Below are positions 54,269 to 63,368 of a DNA stretch of 64,000 nt, in pieces. Position numbers and translations under genes: made by a program. The stretch spans positions 2,010,001 through 2,074,000 of the forward strand of contig NZ_CP119409.1 of NCBI RefSeq assembly GCF_029223885.1. Reading direction: 5' to 3'. A model generated the notes under the pieces. The model had not been told where the DNA came from, searched no databases, and saw only the letters and a list, made by a program, of their open reading frames with translations. Source of the DNA: Pararhizobium gei (lineage in GTDB: Bacteria > Pseudomonadota > Alphaproteobacteria > Rhizobiales > Rhizobiaceae). Numbering within the stretch: position 1 is the first letter of the stretch; every line of letters begins with the position of its first letter.

Positions 54269-54926
54269 GATGTGTGTCCATCCATTCCAGAATGTCATCG
54301 GCGGTGCGGGCGATATGATCGGCGCCGGCCTCTACAAGTTCGGGGACCGTCGCATAGCCCCAGGCGACGCCGATCGCGGCGGCACCGGCGCTTTTTGCCA
54401 TCTGCATGTCGTAGATCGCATCGCCGACGACGATCGTGTCCCGCGCATCGATACCCGCTTCGGCGCAACACTCCGTCACCATCGCCGGATGGGGCTTGGA
54501 AGGACAATCATCCGCCGTTCGGGAAACGAAAAACGTCTTTTCATACCCATGACTTGTGCAGATCTGCTCAAGTCCACGTCGTGACTTTCCTGTGACCGCG
54601 CCCAGCAGCAGATCGTCCCGTGCCGAGAGCGTTTCAAGCAGCACTGCAATACCGGGAAACAGCGGTTCTCCGAACTTCATTTCCTCGCGCATGCCACCAT
54701 AAATCTTTTTGTAGTGGCTGGTCATGGCAAGAGCCCGATCGTCGACATGCGGCTGGTTCAGCAACCGGGCAATGGCGATATCCAGTGTCAGGCCGATGAT
54801 GCTCTTGGTGGCGTCGAGCGAGACACGCGCCAAGCCAAAATCCTCGAAGGTGCGGGCCATGACCGCATGGATGAGGCTGGCGCTGTCAACCAGCGTGCCG
54901 TCGCAATCGAACAGAACAAGCTTCAT
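54261..54926 (-). CDS. HAD-superfamily hydrolase, phosphoglycolate-phosphatase-like
   Basis: A 221-aa HAD phosphatase. Motif I LFDCDGTLVDS (nucleophile Asp in the DCDG box), motif II TGKS (in LGAVTGKSRRG), motif III KP (in DDCPSKPHP) and motif IV GDAIYDMQMAKSAG are all intact. The cap domain is helical (residues about 18-80). The substrate is unknown; phosphoglycolate or a nucleotide is plausible by family. The start at 54926 overlaps the rluC stop (ATGA), so the genes are translationally coupled, and it overlaps the ATP12 gene by 8 bases. Confidence 0.9.
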   Translation of the reverse strand: MKLVLFDCDGTLVDSASLIHAVMARTFEDFGLARVSLDATKSIIGLTLDIAIARLLNQPHVDDRALAMTSHYKKIYGGMREEMKFGEPLFPGIAVLLETLSARDDLLLGAVTGKSRRGLEQICTSHGYEKTFFVSRTADDCPSKPHPAMVTECCAEAGIDARDTIVVGDAIYDMQMAKSAGAAAIGVAWGYATVPELVEAGADHIARTADDILEWMDTHHA

Positions 54927-55918
54927 CAGTCGTCTTCTTCCTCGGCGCTGGCCATGTCGAAGCCGATGAGGTTCCAACTCTGGACCATGTGCTGCGGCAT
55001 GGGGGCCGTGACGCGCAGCCGGCCACCATCCGGATGGGGCACGTCGATGCGTCGTGCATGCAGGTGCAGCTTGTTCTGCATGCCGCCGGGAAAGGACCAG
55101 CTTTGCTCCGCCTCGAAATATTTCGGATCGCCGATGATCGGATGGCCGATATGGGCAGCGTGGACGCGCAACTGGTGCGTACGGCCTGTATAAGGCTCCA
55201 TCTCGAGCCAGGTGAAATTCTGGCCCGCCTGCTCTATGGTCCTGTAATAGGAAATGGCGTGATCGGCGCCGTCGTCGCCATGCTTGCCGATCCGCATCCG
55301 GTCGCCATCCGGGGTCTGCTCTTTCACCAGCCAGCTCGAAATCTTTTCCTCGCGCTTGCGCGGCACGCCTTTCACCAGCGCCCAATAGGTTTTCTTGGTG
55401 TCACGCTCCCGGAACGCGGCCGTCAGTTTCTGCGCAGCCCCGCGGGTGCGGGCGATAACGAGGACGCCCGACGTATCGCGGTCGAGCCGATGCACGAGCC
55501 GGGGCTTTTCGCCCTTCGGACTGGTCCAGGCCTCCAGCATCTCGTCAATATGCCGGTTTATGCCCGAACCGCCTTGCACAGCGATCCCGGGCGGCTTGTT
55601 CAGAACGATGACCTTGGCATCCTCATGCAGCAGCATCCGCGACAGAAGCTCGTGGTCGGAGGCATGGCGCAGGTCGCGCCCGGCGATCGGACCGGTCTTC
55701 AGCTTGGCATCGACATCCATCGGCGGCACGCGGATCACCTGGCCGGGCTGGATGCGGGCGTCGGATTTGACACGGCCGCCGTCGATACGGACCTGGCCGG
55801 ACCGCAGCAGTTTCTGCAAGGGGCCGAATCCAAGGCCTGGAAAATGAACCTTGAACCAACGGTCGAGCCGCATGCCCGCTTCGTCGGCTTCCACCTGTCT
55901 GTGTTCAATGCCCGCCAT
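54926..55918 (-). CDS. rluC: Ribosomal large-subunit pseudouridine synthase, RluA family (RluC-like)
   Basis: A 330-aa pseudouridine synthase with an N-terminal S4 RNA-binding domain (MRLDRWFKVHFPGLGFGPLQKLLRSGQVRIDGGRVK) and a catalytic domain carrying HRLDRDTSGVLVIAR (catalytic Asp) and GRTHQLRVHAAHIGHPIIGDPKY. It converts specific uridines in 23S rRNA. RluC and RluD are similar; the S4 domain and the length fit RluC. Immediate downstream genes are the HAD phosphatase and ATP12, upstream is crcB; 122 bases without a gene separate it from crcB. Confidence 0.92.
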   Translation of the reverse strand: MAGIEHRQVEADEAGMRLDRWFKVHFPGLGFGPLQKLLRSGQVRIDGGRVKSDARIQPGQVIRVPPMDVDAKLKTGPIAGRDLRHASDHELLSRMLLHEDAKVIVLNKPPGIAVQGGSGINRHIDEMLEAWTSPKGEKPRLVHRLDRDTSGVLVIARTRGAAQKLTAAFRERDTKKTYWALVKGVPRKREEKISSWLVKEQTPDGDRMRIGKHGDDGADHAISYYRTIEQAGQNFTWLEMEPYTGRTHQLRVHAAHIGHPIIGDPKYFEAEQSWSFPGGMQNKLHLHARRIDVPHPDGGRLRVTAPMPQHMVQSWNLIGFDMASAEEEDD

Positions 55919-56040
55919 GGTCTCTACTTACCTGCATAACAACTGCGATCCCGCGTCGGCAACTTCCAAGGAGATCCGCGAAAACTCTAGGGCAGAACAA
56001 ACAATGCCGGATCGGCATGCAGCGCCCTGAAACGCACGCT

Positions 56041-56418
56041 TTAGACCATTGTGCGGATCAGGGCCAGCCCGACAAACACGGCTGCAATCGAAACTCCGAC
56101 GCTTGTGAAGACATAAACCAGGGCCGTGACCACTTCGCCGCGCTCGACCAGACTGACAGCATCCAGCGAGAACGTGGAAAAGGTCGTATATCCCCCGAGG
56201 ATTCCCGTCATTGCAAAGAGCCGGAACTCCGTCGATGCTCCGAGTTTGCCCGCAATTGCTTCGGCGCAAATGGCGATCAGGAAGGAGCCTGTAATATTGA
56301 CAAAGAGGGTACCCCAGGGGAACGACGGCCCAAAAAGCCGCAGCGTCGAAAGGCCGATGAGGTAGCGGCAGACGGACCCGAATGCTCCGCCGGCGGCAAC
56401 GAGGATAAGATGTGTCAT
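56041..56418 (-). CDS. crcB: Fluoride ion channel CrcB/Fluc
   Basis: A 125-aa four-helix membrane protein that exports fluoride as a dual-topology dimer. Motifs: GGAFGSVCRYL, FGPSFPWGTLFVNITGSFLIA and the channel motif TGILGGYTTFSTFSLD. The start at 56418 (MTHLILVAAGG) is the family start; an in-frame extension to 56487 is not conserved. I looked for a fluoride riboswitch upstream and did not find one. Confidence 0.94.
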   Translation of the reverse strand: MTHLILVAAGGAFGSVCRYLIGLSTLRLFGPSFPWGTLFVNITGSFLIAICAEAIAGKLGASTEFRLFAMTGILGGYTTFSTFSLDAVSLVERGEVVTALVYVFTSVGVSIAAVFVGLALIRTMV

Positions 56419-56560
56419 GGAGCGGGAACAGCCACTTGAATTGGTGATAGACACAGAAGGCCATGCCGGCCGGACCACGTCAAGCATTCACATCTTTGAA
56501 ACTCCGGCGGCACCGCGGTTTCCAATCCGCCTTCAAAAACCGCGCCCGCCGGAGTTCCGG

Positions 56561-57394
56561 TCAGGCCAGCCGGTTGGCATGCCATTTCAGGTGGTCGTCC
56601 ATGAAGGACGAAATGAAGTAATAGGAATGGTCGTAGCGCTCGTGCATTCTGAGCGTCAGTCCGATCTCGGTTCCCTCAATGACGTCTTCGAACAGCCATG
56701 GACGCAGGCCGGTCTCAAGAAATCCGTCCGCCTTGCCCTGGTCGATCAAGAATTCGGGGAAGCGGGCGCCATCCTCAACCAGCGCACAGGCATCATAGGC
56801 GCGCCAGGCTGCCGTGTCGGCACCGAGATATTTCTCGAAAGCGCCGATCGACCAATCGGCCGTTGACGGTTGGACAATCGGTGCGAAGGCCGAGCAACTT
56901 TTGAAGCGGTCGGGATGTTTCAGTGCGATCGTCATTGCGCCATGACCGCCCATGGAATGACCGAAGATGCCCTGCCGCCCCATGTCGACGCGAAAATGCT
57001 GGCTAAGGAAGGCCGGCAGTTCCTCAGTGACATAGCTGTACATCTGGTAATGGTCCGCCCAAGGCGTCTGCGTTGCATCCAGGTAGAAGCCGGCACCCTT
57101 TCCCATCTGCCAGTTCGTCAGTTCATCGGGGACGTCATTGCCGCGCGGGCTGGTGTCCGGACAGACGACGATGAGGCCAAGTTCGGATGCCATGCGACGG
57201 TATTCGCCCTTTTCCATGACATTCGCATGGGTGCAGGTGAGACCTGACAGATACCAGACCACGGGGCAGGGCATCGTCAGGGCTTGCGGTGGGACATAGA
57301 CCGCGAAGGTCATTTCCGTTTTACAGGCGAGCGAACCATGGGAATAGACGCCCTGCATGCCGCCGAACGCGGTGTTCTGCGAAAGAACTTTCAA
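56561..57394 (-). CDS. fghA: S-formylglutathione hydrolase
   Basis: A 277-aa esterase-D-family alpha/beta hydrolase that converts S-formylglutathione to formate and glutathione, the second step of glutathione-dependent formaldehyde detoxification. It has CTHANVMEKGEYRRMASELGL, the oxyanion/nucleophile motif GHSMGGHGAM (Ser147), and the catalytic His in HERYDHSYYFISSFMDDH. The start is TTG at 57394 (reads MKVLSQNTAFGG), with GAGGAG 6 bases upstream; the upstream frame up to 57541 is not conserved. Its partner adhC is 2.7 kb away on the same strand. Confidence 0.93.
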   Translation of the reverse strand: MKVLSQNTAFGGMQGVYSHGSLACKTEMTFAVYVPPQALTMPCPVVWYLSGLTCTHANVMEKGEYRRMASELGLIVVCPDTSPRGNDVPDELTNWQMGKGAGFYLDATQTPWADHYQMYSYVTEELPAFLSQHFRVDMGRQGIFGHSMGGHGAMTIALKHPDRFKSCSAFAPIVQPSTADWSIGAFEKYLGADTAAWRAYDACALVEDGARFPEFLIDQGKADGFLETGLRPWLFEDVIEGTEIGLTLRMHERYDHSYYFISSFMDDHLKWHANRLA

Positions 57395-57419
57395 TATTTG
57401 CTCCTCAGATGATGAACGG

Positions 57420-58076
57420 TCATTGTGCCAGCGCCACCGCCGCGTTGACGACGGCGGCGACCAGCACTGTGTTGAAGAAGAAGGAAACGATGCCATGCGC
57501 GAGATTGATGACGCGCATTTCCGTGGTGGTGACCGCCACATCGGATGTCTGCGCGGTCATCCCGACGACGAAGGCGAAATAGAGGAAATCATAGCCGCTC
57601 GGATGCTCGCTGCCAGGGAATTCCAAGCCGCGTTTTACCGCCGCATCCTTTTTATGGAAGCTCCAGTAGTGGTGGGCATAATGCATCGCCGCCATGGTGT
57701 GGATCGTCAGCCATCCGAGCGCCACGGAGCTGAATGCCAGAATGATGCCGGGGTCTGCGCGCGTTCCATGCCGGGCAATTACCAGAAACAGGGATAGGAG
57801 AGAAACAGCGGCCGCCAGCACGGTGACGGTGAGAATGACGATAGCCGGCTCGTCGGTACCGGCGGCATTGTCCCGCAGGTAGGTGGCCGTCAGGGAGGGA
57901 AGCCGGCGGGCGATCAGCGCCAGATAGACGGAGAAGAACGCCACAGCCGCCAAGCTGACCGAGAGCGTCGGCTGCACCAACAGGCCGGCCGTCAGTGCGG
58001 CGAGCCCGGCACCCATGCCGGCATAGAAAGGGAGGTGGCGCCGATAGATGATTGTCTTTTCCCGCATTGCCATCAT
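57420..58076 (-). CDS. DUF1345 membrane protein
   Basis: A 218-aa membrane protein with about five hydrophobic segments. The DUF1345 pattern includes WLTIHTMAAMHYAHHYW, the following YDFLYFAFVVGMTAQTSDVAV, and the final helix region. The function is unknown. The start has three closely spaced ATGs (58076, 58073 and 58067). It lies 25 bases upstream of fghA in the same orientation, so it is probably in the same transcript, and 16 bases downstream of the DUF188 gene. Confidence 0.85.
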   Translation of the reverse strand: MMAMREKTIIYRRHLPFYAGMGAGLAALTAGLLVQPTLSVSLAAVAFFSVYLALIARRLPSLTATYLRDNAAGTDEPAIVILTVTVLAAAVSLLSLFLVIARHGTRADPGIILAFSSVALGWLTIHTMAAMHYAHHYWSFHKKDAAVKRGLEFPGSEHPSGYDFLYFAFVVGMTAQTSDVAVTTTEMRVINLAHGIVSFFFNTVLVAAVVNAAVALAQ

Positions 58077-58092
58077 CTACGGCCCCGACCGC

Positions 58093-58536
58093 TCATTGCT
58101 GTTTGACGCGGCGGCAGAGCCTGTCCAGCGTCTCAAGGAAGGCTGAACGGTCTCGCGGCGAAAAGGCGGCGTTGTAACCTTTGCTTTCACCGGTTTCCCG
58201 GAGATGAGCGCCGAGATCGCGCATCGCGGTGGCCATGCCGATATTGGTCTTGTCGAAGACGCGCCCTGTCGGGCCGGTCACCTGTGCGCCCGCTGCCACA
58301 CAGCGACCGGCAAGCGGCACATCGGCAGTCACGACGATATCCATATGCCCGGCACGCTCCGCGATCCAGTCGTCGGCGGCATCGAAACCCGCAGACACGA
58401 TGACGTTGTGCACCATCGGATCCCGCGAAGGCCTCAAGCCCGAATTGGCGACGAAGGTCACCTCGAAGCCGTGGCGTTCGGCCACTCGCAGAATTTCCGG
58501 TTTGACCGGGCAGGCATCCGCATCGACGTAGATCAT
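58093..58536 (-). CDS. DUF188 (YaiI/YqxD-family) protein
   Basis: A 147-aa NYN/PIN-like protein of the YaiI family. It has the N-terminal MIYVDADACPVKPEILRVAERHG with the conserved DADACPVK, the middle segment DIVVTADVPLAGRCVAAGAQVTGPTG, and the C-terminal FSPRDRSAFLETLDRL. The fold resembles RNA-cleaving PIN domains; the physiological role is not known. ATG at 58536 has AGGGG 5 bases upstream. The upstream gene's stop is 8 bases away. Confidence 0.88.
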   Translation of the reverse strand: MIYVDADACPVKPEILRVAERHGFEVTFVANSGLRPSRDPMVHNVIVSAGFDAADDWIAERAGHMDIVVTADVPLAGRCVAAGAQVTGPTGRVFDKTNIGMATAMRDLGAHLRETGESKGYNAAFSPRDRSAFLETLDRLCRRVKQQ

Positions 58537-58544
58537 TGCCACCC

Positions 58545-59012
58545 CTATGCCGCATACGGCGTTACATGCCGGATCATATCGACATGAGGAATATCGTCCT
58601 CCAGATATTCCTCCGAGATCGCTTCGAAGCCGAAGGATGCATAGAATCGCTGCAGATGGCTCTGTGCAGAAAGGGCGATGGGGCTTTCCGGAAAAAGCCG
58701 CTCGCACGCCAACAGGGCTTCCTGCATCAGAATATGGCCGAGCCGCTTTCCGCGATGGCCCGGCGAGACAAGGACGCGGCCGATCCGCGCTGCTTGCCCA
58801 GCCTGTCCTGGTGGCAGAAGCCGGGCTGCCGCAAGAAGCGCCTGGCCCTCGATCAGACGCAGATGCAGGGCATCCGCGTCCTTTCCGTCCAGTTCGGCGT
58901 AGGCGCAGCGCTGCTCCACGACGAAAACATCGACGCGCATTTTCAGGAGATCATAAAGTTCCCCTGCGGAAAGCGCATCCATGCTGCGAATGTCGACGGA
59001 GCGGGGCGACAT
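58545..59012 (-). CDS. GNAT acetyltransferase, ElaA-like
   Basis: A 155-aa GNAT-family acetyltransferase of the ElaA type: LYDLLKMRVDVFVVEQRCAYAELDGKDADALHL, the acetyl-CoA-binding IGRVLVSPGHRGKRLGHILMQEAL, and FYASFGFEAISEEYLEDDIPHVDM. The acceptor substrate is unknown. The start ATG at 59012 is 5 bases after the adhC stop, so the two are in one transcript. Confidence 0.88.
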   Translation of the reverse strand: MSPRSVDIRSMDALSAGELYDLLKMRVDVFVVEQRCAYAELDGKDADALHLRLIEGQALLAAARLLPPGQAGQAARIGRVLVSPGHRGKRLGHILMQEALLACERLFPESPIALSAQSHLQRFYASFGFEAISEEYLEDDIPHVDMIRHVTPYAA

Positions 59013-59017
59013 CGGTA

Positions 59018-60145
59018 TCAATAGATCACGACGCTGCGAATGCTCTCGCCGGCATGCATCAGGTCGAAGCCCTTGTTGATGTCGTCGAGCGGCATCGTAT
59101 GGGTGATCATCGGGTCGATCTGGATCTTGCCTTCCATGTACCATTCGACGATCTTCGGCACGTCGGTGCGGCCGCGCGCGCCGCCGAAGGCGGTGCCCAT
59201 CCAGTTGCGGCCGGTGACCAGCTGGAACGGGCGCGTGGAAATTTCCTGCCCGGCACCGGCAACGCCGATGATCACCGACTTGCCCCAGCCGCGGTGCGAG
59301 CTTTCCAGTGCCTGCCGCATGACCTTGGTATTGCCGGTGCAGTCGAACGTATAGTCGGCACCGCCGATCGTGTCGCCGTTGCGCTTGGTCAGATTGACGA
59401 GATAGGGCACGATATCGTCGCCGACCTCTTTCGGATTGACGAAATGCGTCATGCCGAACTTTTCGCCCCAGGCCTTGCGGTCGTTGTTGATATCGACGCC
59501 GATGATCATGTCGGCGCCGGCAAGCCGCAGGCCCTGCAGCACGTTGAGGCCGATGCCGCCGAGACCGAAGACGATTGCGGTGGAGCCGACTTCCACCTTG
59601 GCCGTATTGATGACGGCGCCGATGCCGGTGGTGACGCCGCAGCCGATATAGCAGATCTTGTCGAACGGCGCGTCCGGGTTCACCTTGGCCAGTGCGATCT
59701 CTGGCAGGACCGTGAAGTTCGCAAAGGTCGAGCAGCCCATGTAATGGAAGATCTTGTCCTTGCCGATGGAAAAGCGGCTCGTGCCATCAGGCATCAGGCC
59801 CTGGCCCTGGGTGGAGCGGATCGAGGTGCACAGGTTGGTCTTGCGGCTGAGGCAGGAATAGCATTCGCGGCATTCCGGGGTGTACAGCGGAATGACATGG
59901 TCGCCCTTCTTCAACGAGGTGACGCCCGGTCCGACATCGACGACGATACCCGCACCCTCATGGCCGAGGATGGCAGGAAACAGGCCTTCCGGATCGGCGC
60001 CGGACAGCGTGAACTCGTCCGTGTGGCAGATGCCTGTCGCCTTGACCTCGACCAGCACTTCGCCGGCGCGTGGCCCATCCAGTTGGACGGTCATGATTTC
60101 AAGCGGCTTTCCAGCCTGAACGGCTACAGCGGCACGTACGTCCAT
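59018..60145 (-). CDS. adhC: S-(hydroxymethyl)glutathione dehydrogenase / class III alcohol dehydrogenase
   Basis: A 375-aa zinc-dependent medium-chain dehydrogenase. It oxidises the formaldehyde-glutathione adduct to S-formylglutathione with NAD, and class III enzymes also reduce S-nitrosoglutathione. Catalytic zinc ligands lie in GICHTDEF and GHEGAG, structural zinc in [17 protein letters not shown], and the NAD motif is [12 protein letters not shown]. The start at 60145 has AAGGAG about 8 bases upstream. fghA, for the next step, lies further along the same strand, with three other genes between. Confidence 0.95.
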   Translation of the reverse strand: MDVRAAVAVQAGKPLEIMTVQLDGPRAGEVLVEVKATGICHTDEFTLSGADPEGLFPAILGHEGAGIVVDVGPGVTSLKKGDHVIPLYTPECRECYSCLSRKTNLCTSIRSTQGQGLMPDGTSRFSIGKDKIFHYMGCSTFANFTVLPEIALAKVNPDAPFDKICYIGCGVTTGIGAVINTAKVEVGSTAIVFGLGGIGLNVLQGLRLAGADMIIGVDINNDRKAWGEKFGMTHFVNPKEVGDDIVPYLVNLTKRNGDTIGGADYTFDCTGNTKVMRQALESSHRGWGKSVIIGVAGAGQEISTRPFQLVTGRNWMGTAFGGARGRTDVPKIVEWYMEGKIQIDPMITHTMPLDDINKGFDLMHAGESIRSVVIY

Positions 60146-60228
60146 GTCTTTCACTCCTTGGATCGGTTTTCGGCACAATTGCAGACTGGTTCGGGCCGCT
60201 CAAGGCCGAATCTGCCAGCCTTCGCCGT

Positions 60229-60627
60229 TTATGGCATCTCCTGTAGGACGCGGTTGATCTCCGCTTCAAGAGCGAGGATGGCTTTTCCGGTCTGGTCGTG
60301 AAGCTTCTTCACCTGGGCGAGCTGATCCCGCAGGGCGCCGGCAGCGTCGTTGCTCAAATCGTCCTTCGGTGCCTCGCCGACGCCGGCGATCAGCCATGCC
60401 GGGCTGACCCCCAGAATTCCTGCCAGCATGATGAGCCGGCTTGTGCGTGGTTCCGAGCGGTCCCTTTCCCAGGCCGCGATGGTATCGGGCCGCACCCCGA
60501 GCCGGTCGGCAAGATCCTTCGACGACAAATTTGAGGCGTCACGGGCACGCCAGATGCGGCCGCCCAGCGTATCGTTGTCACGAGGCTGGCGAATCATCGC
60601 TAAAACTGTATCGGTCGAAAGACGCAT
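60229..60627 (-). CDS. XRE-family HTH transcriptional regulator
   Basis: A 132-aa regulator. The Cro/C1-type helix-turn-helix is at residues about 22-80 (GGRIWRARDASNLSSKDLADRLGVRPDTIAAWERDRSEPRTSRLIMLAGILGVSPAWLI), followed by a C-terminal coiled region (LRDQLAQVKKLHDQTGKAILALEAEINRVL). AAGGAG lies 8 bases before the ATG at 60627. It is 83 bases upstream of adhC in the same orientation and may regulate the formaldehyde genes, which is only an inference from position. It is divergent from the EamA transporter. Confidence 0.87.
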   Translation of the reverse strand: MRLSTDTVLAMIRQPRDNDTLGGRIWRARDASNLSSKDLADRLGVRPDTIAAWERDRSEPRTSRLIMLAGILGVSPAWLIAGVGEAPKDDLSNDAAGALRDQLAQVKKLHDQTGKAILALEAEINRVLQEMP

Positions 60628-60747
60628 CGGGCTCTCCTTGTGCCTTGCGGCGGGGGTGGTCGAGGACCGGGGCGGCCGCATATCTGCGGTCGGATCGGGA
60701 CAGACTACCGGAATTGACAGCGGTCCGGTCCTGTTATCCCGTCAAAA

Positions 60748-61740
60748 ATGCAGCAAAAAGCGCCCCGGCGCCAAATGTGGAGTATTGCAGTGAAAGCAGC
60801 ATCGCGGCCTGAAACTGGTGCGGCAAGCCCGGTGATGAGGGGGCTCGGGATCATGCTGTTTGCCATGATGATCCTGCCATGCATGGATGCCATCGCCAAA
60901 TATATGGCCGTCTATCAGGGGATGTCGCCGGCGCAAGTGACGTTCTACAGGTTTTTCTTCCAGCTCGTTTCCGTTCTGCCGCTGCTTTTGTCGCGTGGCG
61001 GCCTGCGGGCGTTGAAGCCGAAGCGGCTCTGGTTCAACCTGTTGCGCGGCTGGCTGCTGGCCGCGGCGGCGCTGTTTTTCTTCGTCTCGGTCAAATACAT
61101 GCCGCTCGCCGATGTCTTCGCCATTTATTTTGTCGAGCCGTTCATTCTGACCTGCCTCTCGGCCCTGATCCTGCGAGAGACGGTCGGCTGGCGTCGCTGG
61201 CTGGCCATCGTCATCGGTTTCGGCGGCGCGATGATCGTCATCCAGCCGAGCTTTGAAATATTCGGGCTGATCTCGCTCCTGCCGATATTCTGCGCCTTCC
61301 TGTTTGCCTGCTATCTCCTGTTGAATCGCCTGGCCGGTGACGCGGACTCACCCTTGACGATGCAGACGATAGCGGGGATCGGCGGCTCGCTGTTCATGGT
61401 CGGCGTGATTGCAGTCGGCCACGGTGTCGGCGCTGCGGATTTCGCGCCGTCCTTGCCGCATTCCACGCTGGGCTGGGTCCTTGTCATCGTGCTCGGGGTG
61501 ATCTCCGGCTATGGCCATCTGCTCGTCGTCAAGGCGTTTCAGGCCGCTCCGGTGTCGCTGCTCGCACCGTTTCATTATTTCGAGATCATCACGGGAACCG
61601 CGCTCGGCTTCCTCGTCTTCGGAGATTTCCCCACGCCCTCGAAATGGCTGGGCATAGCGATCATCGTCGGGTCCGGGCTGTTCATGATCTGGCGCGAGCG
61701 TCGGTCGGAGCTGATGATGAGGATGGAACAACAGCCATAA
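60748..61740 (+). CDS. EamA/DMT-family transporter
   Basis: A 330-aa drug/metabolite transporter with about ten hydrophobic segments arranged as two EamA repeats: LGIMLFAMMILPCMDAIAKYMAVYQGMSPAQVTFYRFFFQ, and later LLAPFHYFEIITGTALGFLVFGDFPTPSKWLGIAIIVGSGLF. The substrate is unknown. The start at 60748 gives a 30-residue lead before TM1; an ATG at 60775 would also serve, and no clear ribosome-binding site decides. The gene converges with lipB. Confidence 0.85.
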   Translation: MQQKAPRRQMWSIAVKAASRPETGAASPVMRGLGIMLFAMMILPCMDAIAKYMAVYQGMSPAQVTFYRFFFQLVSVLPLLLSRGGLRALKPKRLWFNLLRGWLLAAAALFFFVSVKYMPLADVFAIYFVEPFILTCLSALILRETVGWRRWLAIVIGFGGAMIVIQPSFEIFGLISLLPIFCAFLFACYLLLNRLAGDADSPLTMQTIAGIGGSLFMVGVIAVGHGVGAADFAPSLPHSTLGWVLVIVLGVISGYGHLLVVKAFQAAPVSLLAPFHYFEIITGTALGFLVFGDFPTPSKWLGIAIIVGSGLFMIWRERRSELMMRMEQQP

Positions 61741-61774
61741 AGCTCTGCCGCGACTCATTTTTCGCCAAGATGCA

Positions 61775-62524
61775 TCATGCGACGGAGCGGCTGTCTTCCT
61801 GTGAACAAGGAGCGTCGCTGACGGTCGGTCCGAAAATTTCTTCGAAGGACTGCCGCAGCCTGACATCCACATCAGTCATCATGACGGGTAGGCCAAGATC
61901 GACAAGGCTGGTAACGCCGTAGCCGCGGATGCCGCAGGGCACTATGCCGCCGAAATGGTCCAGCTCCGGATCGACATTCAGCGACAGCCCGTGAAAGCTC
62001 ACCCATTTGCGCAGGCGTATGCCGATGGCGGCGATCTTGTCTTCGGCCATGGAGCCATCGGCAAGTGGGGGCCGCTCAGGGCGTCGTACCCAGACGCCGA
62101 CCCGGTCTTCCCTGCGTTCGCCCGTCACATTCATGCGGGCAAGCGTATCGATGACAAGGCTTTCGAGTGCTGCGACAAAGGCGCGGACGTCCTGTCTGCG
62201 GCGCTTGAGATCGAGCATCACGTAGACAACGCGCTGTCCCGGCCCATGATAGGTATATTCGCCGCCGCGGCCTGTCTGGAAAACCGGAAAGCGGCCCGGC
62301 ATCACCAGATCGGCAGCATCGGCGCTGGTGCCGGCGGTGTAGAGCGGCGGATGTTCGATCAGCCAGGCAAGCTCATCGGCTTCGCCAGCCGCGATCGCTG
62401 CCGCCTCGCGTTCCATGGTCTCGATCGCATCCTCGTAGGCCACTAGCGCCGGCGCGATTCTCCATCGCACAGGCGGCGAACCTGCATGGGAGAAGAACGT
62501 CTTTTCAAGGCTTTCGCGCTGCAT
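61775..62524 (-). CDS. lipB: Octanoyl-[ACP]:protein N-octanoyltransferase
   Basis: A 249-aa LipB, which transfers octanoate from acyl carrier protein to E2 and GcvH lipoyl domains. It has the signature segment [22 protein letters not shown], the catalytic Lys region [19 protein letters not shown] and the catalytic Cys in [16 protein letters not shown]. The start at 62524 is chosen by hydrophobicity and family; a frame to 62617 is also open, so the N-terminus is uncertain. It is divergent from tRNA-Leu. Confidence 0.9.
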   Translation of the reverse strand: MQRESLEKTFFSHAGSPPVRWRIAPALVAYEDAIETMEREAAAIAAGEADELAWLIEHPPLYTAGTSADAADLVMPGRFPVFQTGRGGEYTYHGPGQRVVYVMLDLKRRRQDVRAFVAALESLVIDTLARMNVTGERREDRVGVWVRRPERPPLADGSMAEDKIAAIGIRLRKWVSFHGLSLNVDPELDHFGGIVPCGIRGYGVTSLVDLGLPVMMTDVDVRLRQSFEEIFGPTVSDAPCSQEDSRSVA

Positions 62525-62719
62525 CGTTTTGAAGATCCACTGAGAACTCGATTTTAAATGGTATGTATTGGCGGCAGAGTCCAGCATTCTCAAGCTGTCC
62601 CGTGCCGGGCGATCCAAATAGTTGCCCTTCCCGTCAACTTTCTGTCATGGCAGCCTTGTGCACCTCAAATGCTTTTGCTACATGCAGCCGCGCCGGAGCA
62701 ATCCGGCCCTACCACGGAT

Positions 62720-62804
62720 GCGGTCGTGGCGGAATTGGTAGACGCGCAGCGTTGAGGTCGCTGTGGGGCAACCCGTGGAAGTTCGAGTCTTCTCGACCGC
62801 ACCA
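62720..62804 (+). tRNA. tRNA-Leu (anticodon GAG)
   Basis: Class II cloverleaf. It has acceptor GCGGTCG with CGACCGC, D-arm GGCGGAATTGGTAGACGC, anticodon GAG in CAGCGTTGAGGTCGCTG, a long variable arm, T-arm AAGTTCGAGTCTT, and an encoded CCA. Confidence 0.95.
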
Positions 62805-62828
62805 TTGGCTTAAGGCCAAATCAAAGAG

Positions 62829-62851
62829 CCCGCTTTCAAGCGGGTTTTTTT
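62829..62851 (+). terminator. Intrinsic terminator after tRNA-Leu
   Basis: CCCGC with GCGGG, extended by AG/TT, loop TTTCAA, then seven T. It also lies just before the def-like gene's 3' end, which converges. Confidence 0.85.
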
Positions 62852-62867
62852 GTGTCTTTTGATCTGG

Positions 62868-63368
62868 TTAAATGCCTCTGTTCAGCTTTGCATAGCGCTT
62901 GACGGCACGGTCGCGTTTGAGCCGGGAGAGACGCTGCAGCCAGAAGATGCCGTCGAGCTGGTCGATTTCGTGTTGCAGGCATACGGCCAGCAGGCCATCG
63001 GCGTCCTCCTCCGCCCTGTCGCCCGTAATCGTGCGATAGACGACGCGGACCGTGCTGGGCCGCACAACGTCTTCGGTGACGCCCGGCATCGACACGCTGC
63101 CCTCGGCATGGGACGAAGTCTCGGAAGATGCCGCGACAATCCGGGGATTGACGTAGATCTTCGGCGCTGTCGTCGCATCGATGCCGATGACTGTCAGTCG
63201 CTGCGCAACGCCGATATGCGGGGCGGTGATACCAATTCCCGGCGCTGCACGCATGGTGTCGAGGAGGTCGGCTGCAAGCACTGCGAGTTCGGCCCCGAAT
63301 GTTTCTACGGCTGCAGCGGGCAGAGATAGCCGCGGATCTGGAAAACGCAGGATCGATCGCAAGGGCAA
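62868..63368 (-). CDS. Peptide-deformylase-like protein, metal ligands altered
   Basis: A 166-aa protein with the deformylase fold: GIGITAPHIGV (motif 1, normally GxGxAAPQ), EGSVSMPG (motif 2, normally EGCLS), and HEIDQLDG (motif 3, normally HExDH). The metal-ligand Cys is Ser91 and the second His of motif 3 is Gln137; only His133 and Glu134 of the metal/acid set remain. By these changes it is unlikely to be an active peptide deformylase. It is annotated simply as peptide deformylase in many rhizobia. Its actual role is unknown. Confidence 0.85.
   Translation of the reverse strand: MPLRSILRFPDPRLSLPAAAVETFGAELAVLAADLLDTMRAAPGIGITAPHIGVAQRLTVIGIDATTAPKIYVNPRIVAASSETSSHAEGSVSMPGVTEDVVRPSTVRVVYRTITGDRAEEDADGLLAVCLQHEIDQLDGIFWLQRLSRLKRDRAVKRYAKLNRGI

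Noticed and set aside
56419..56560. Fluoride riboswitch upstream of crcB
   Set aside because: I searched the minus strand for the characteristic stem and pseudoknot segments and saw none.
58547..60301. 584-codon plus-strand frame over elaA and adhC
   Set aside because: Antisense shadow; both minus-strand genes have family motifs and ribosome-binding sites.
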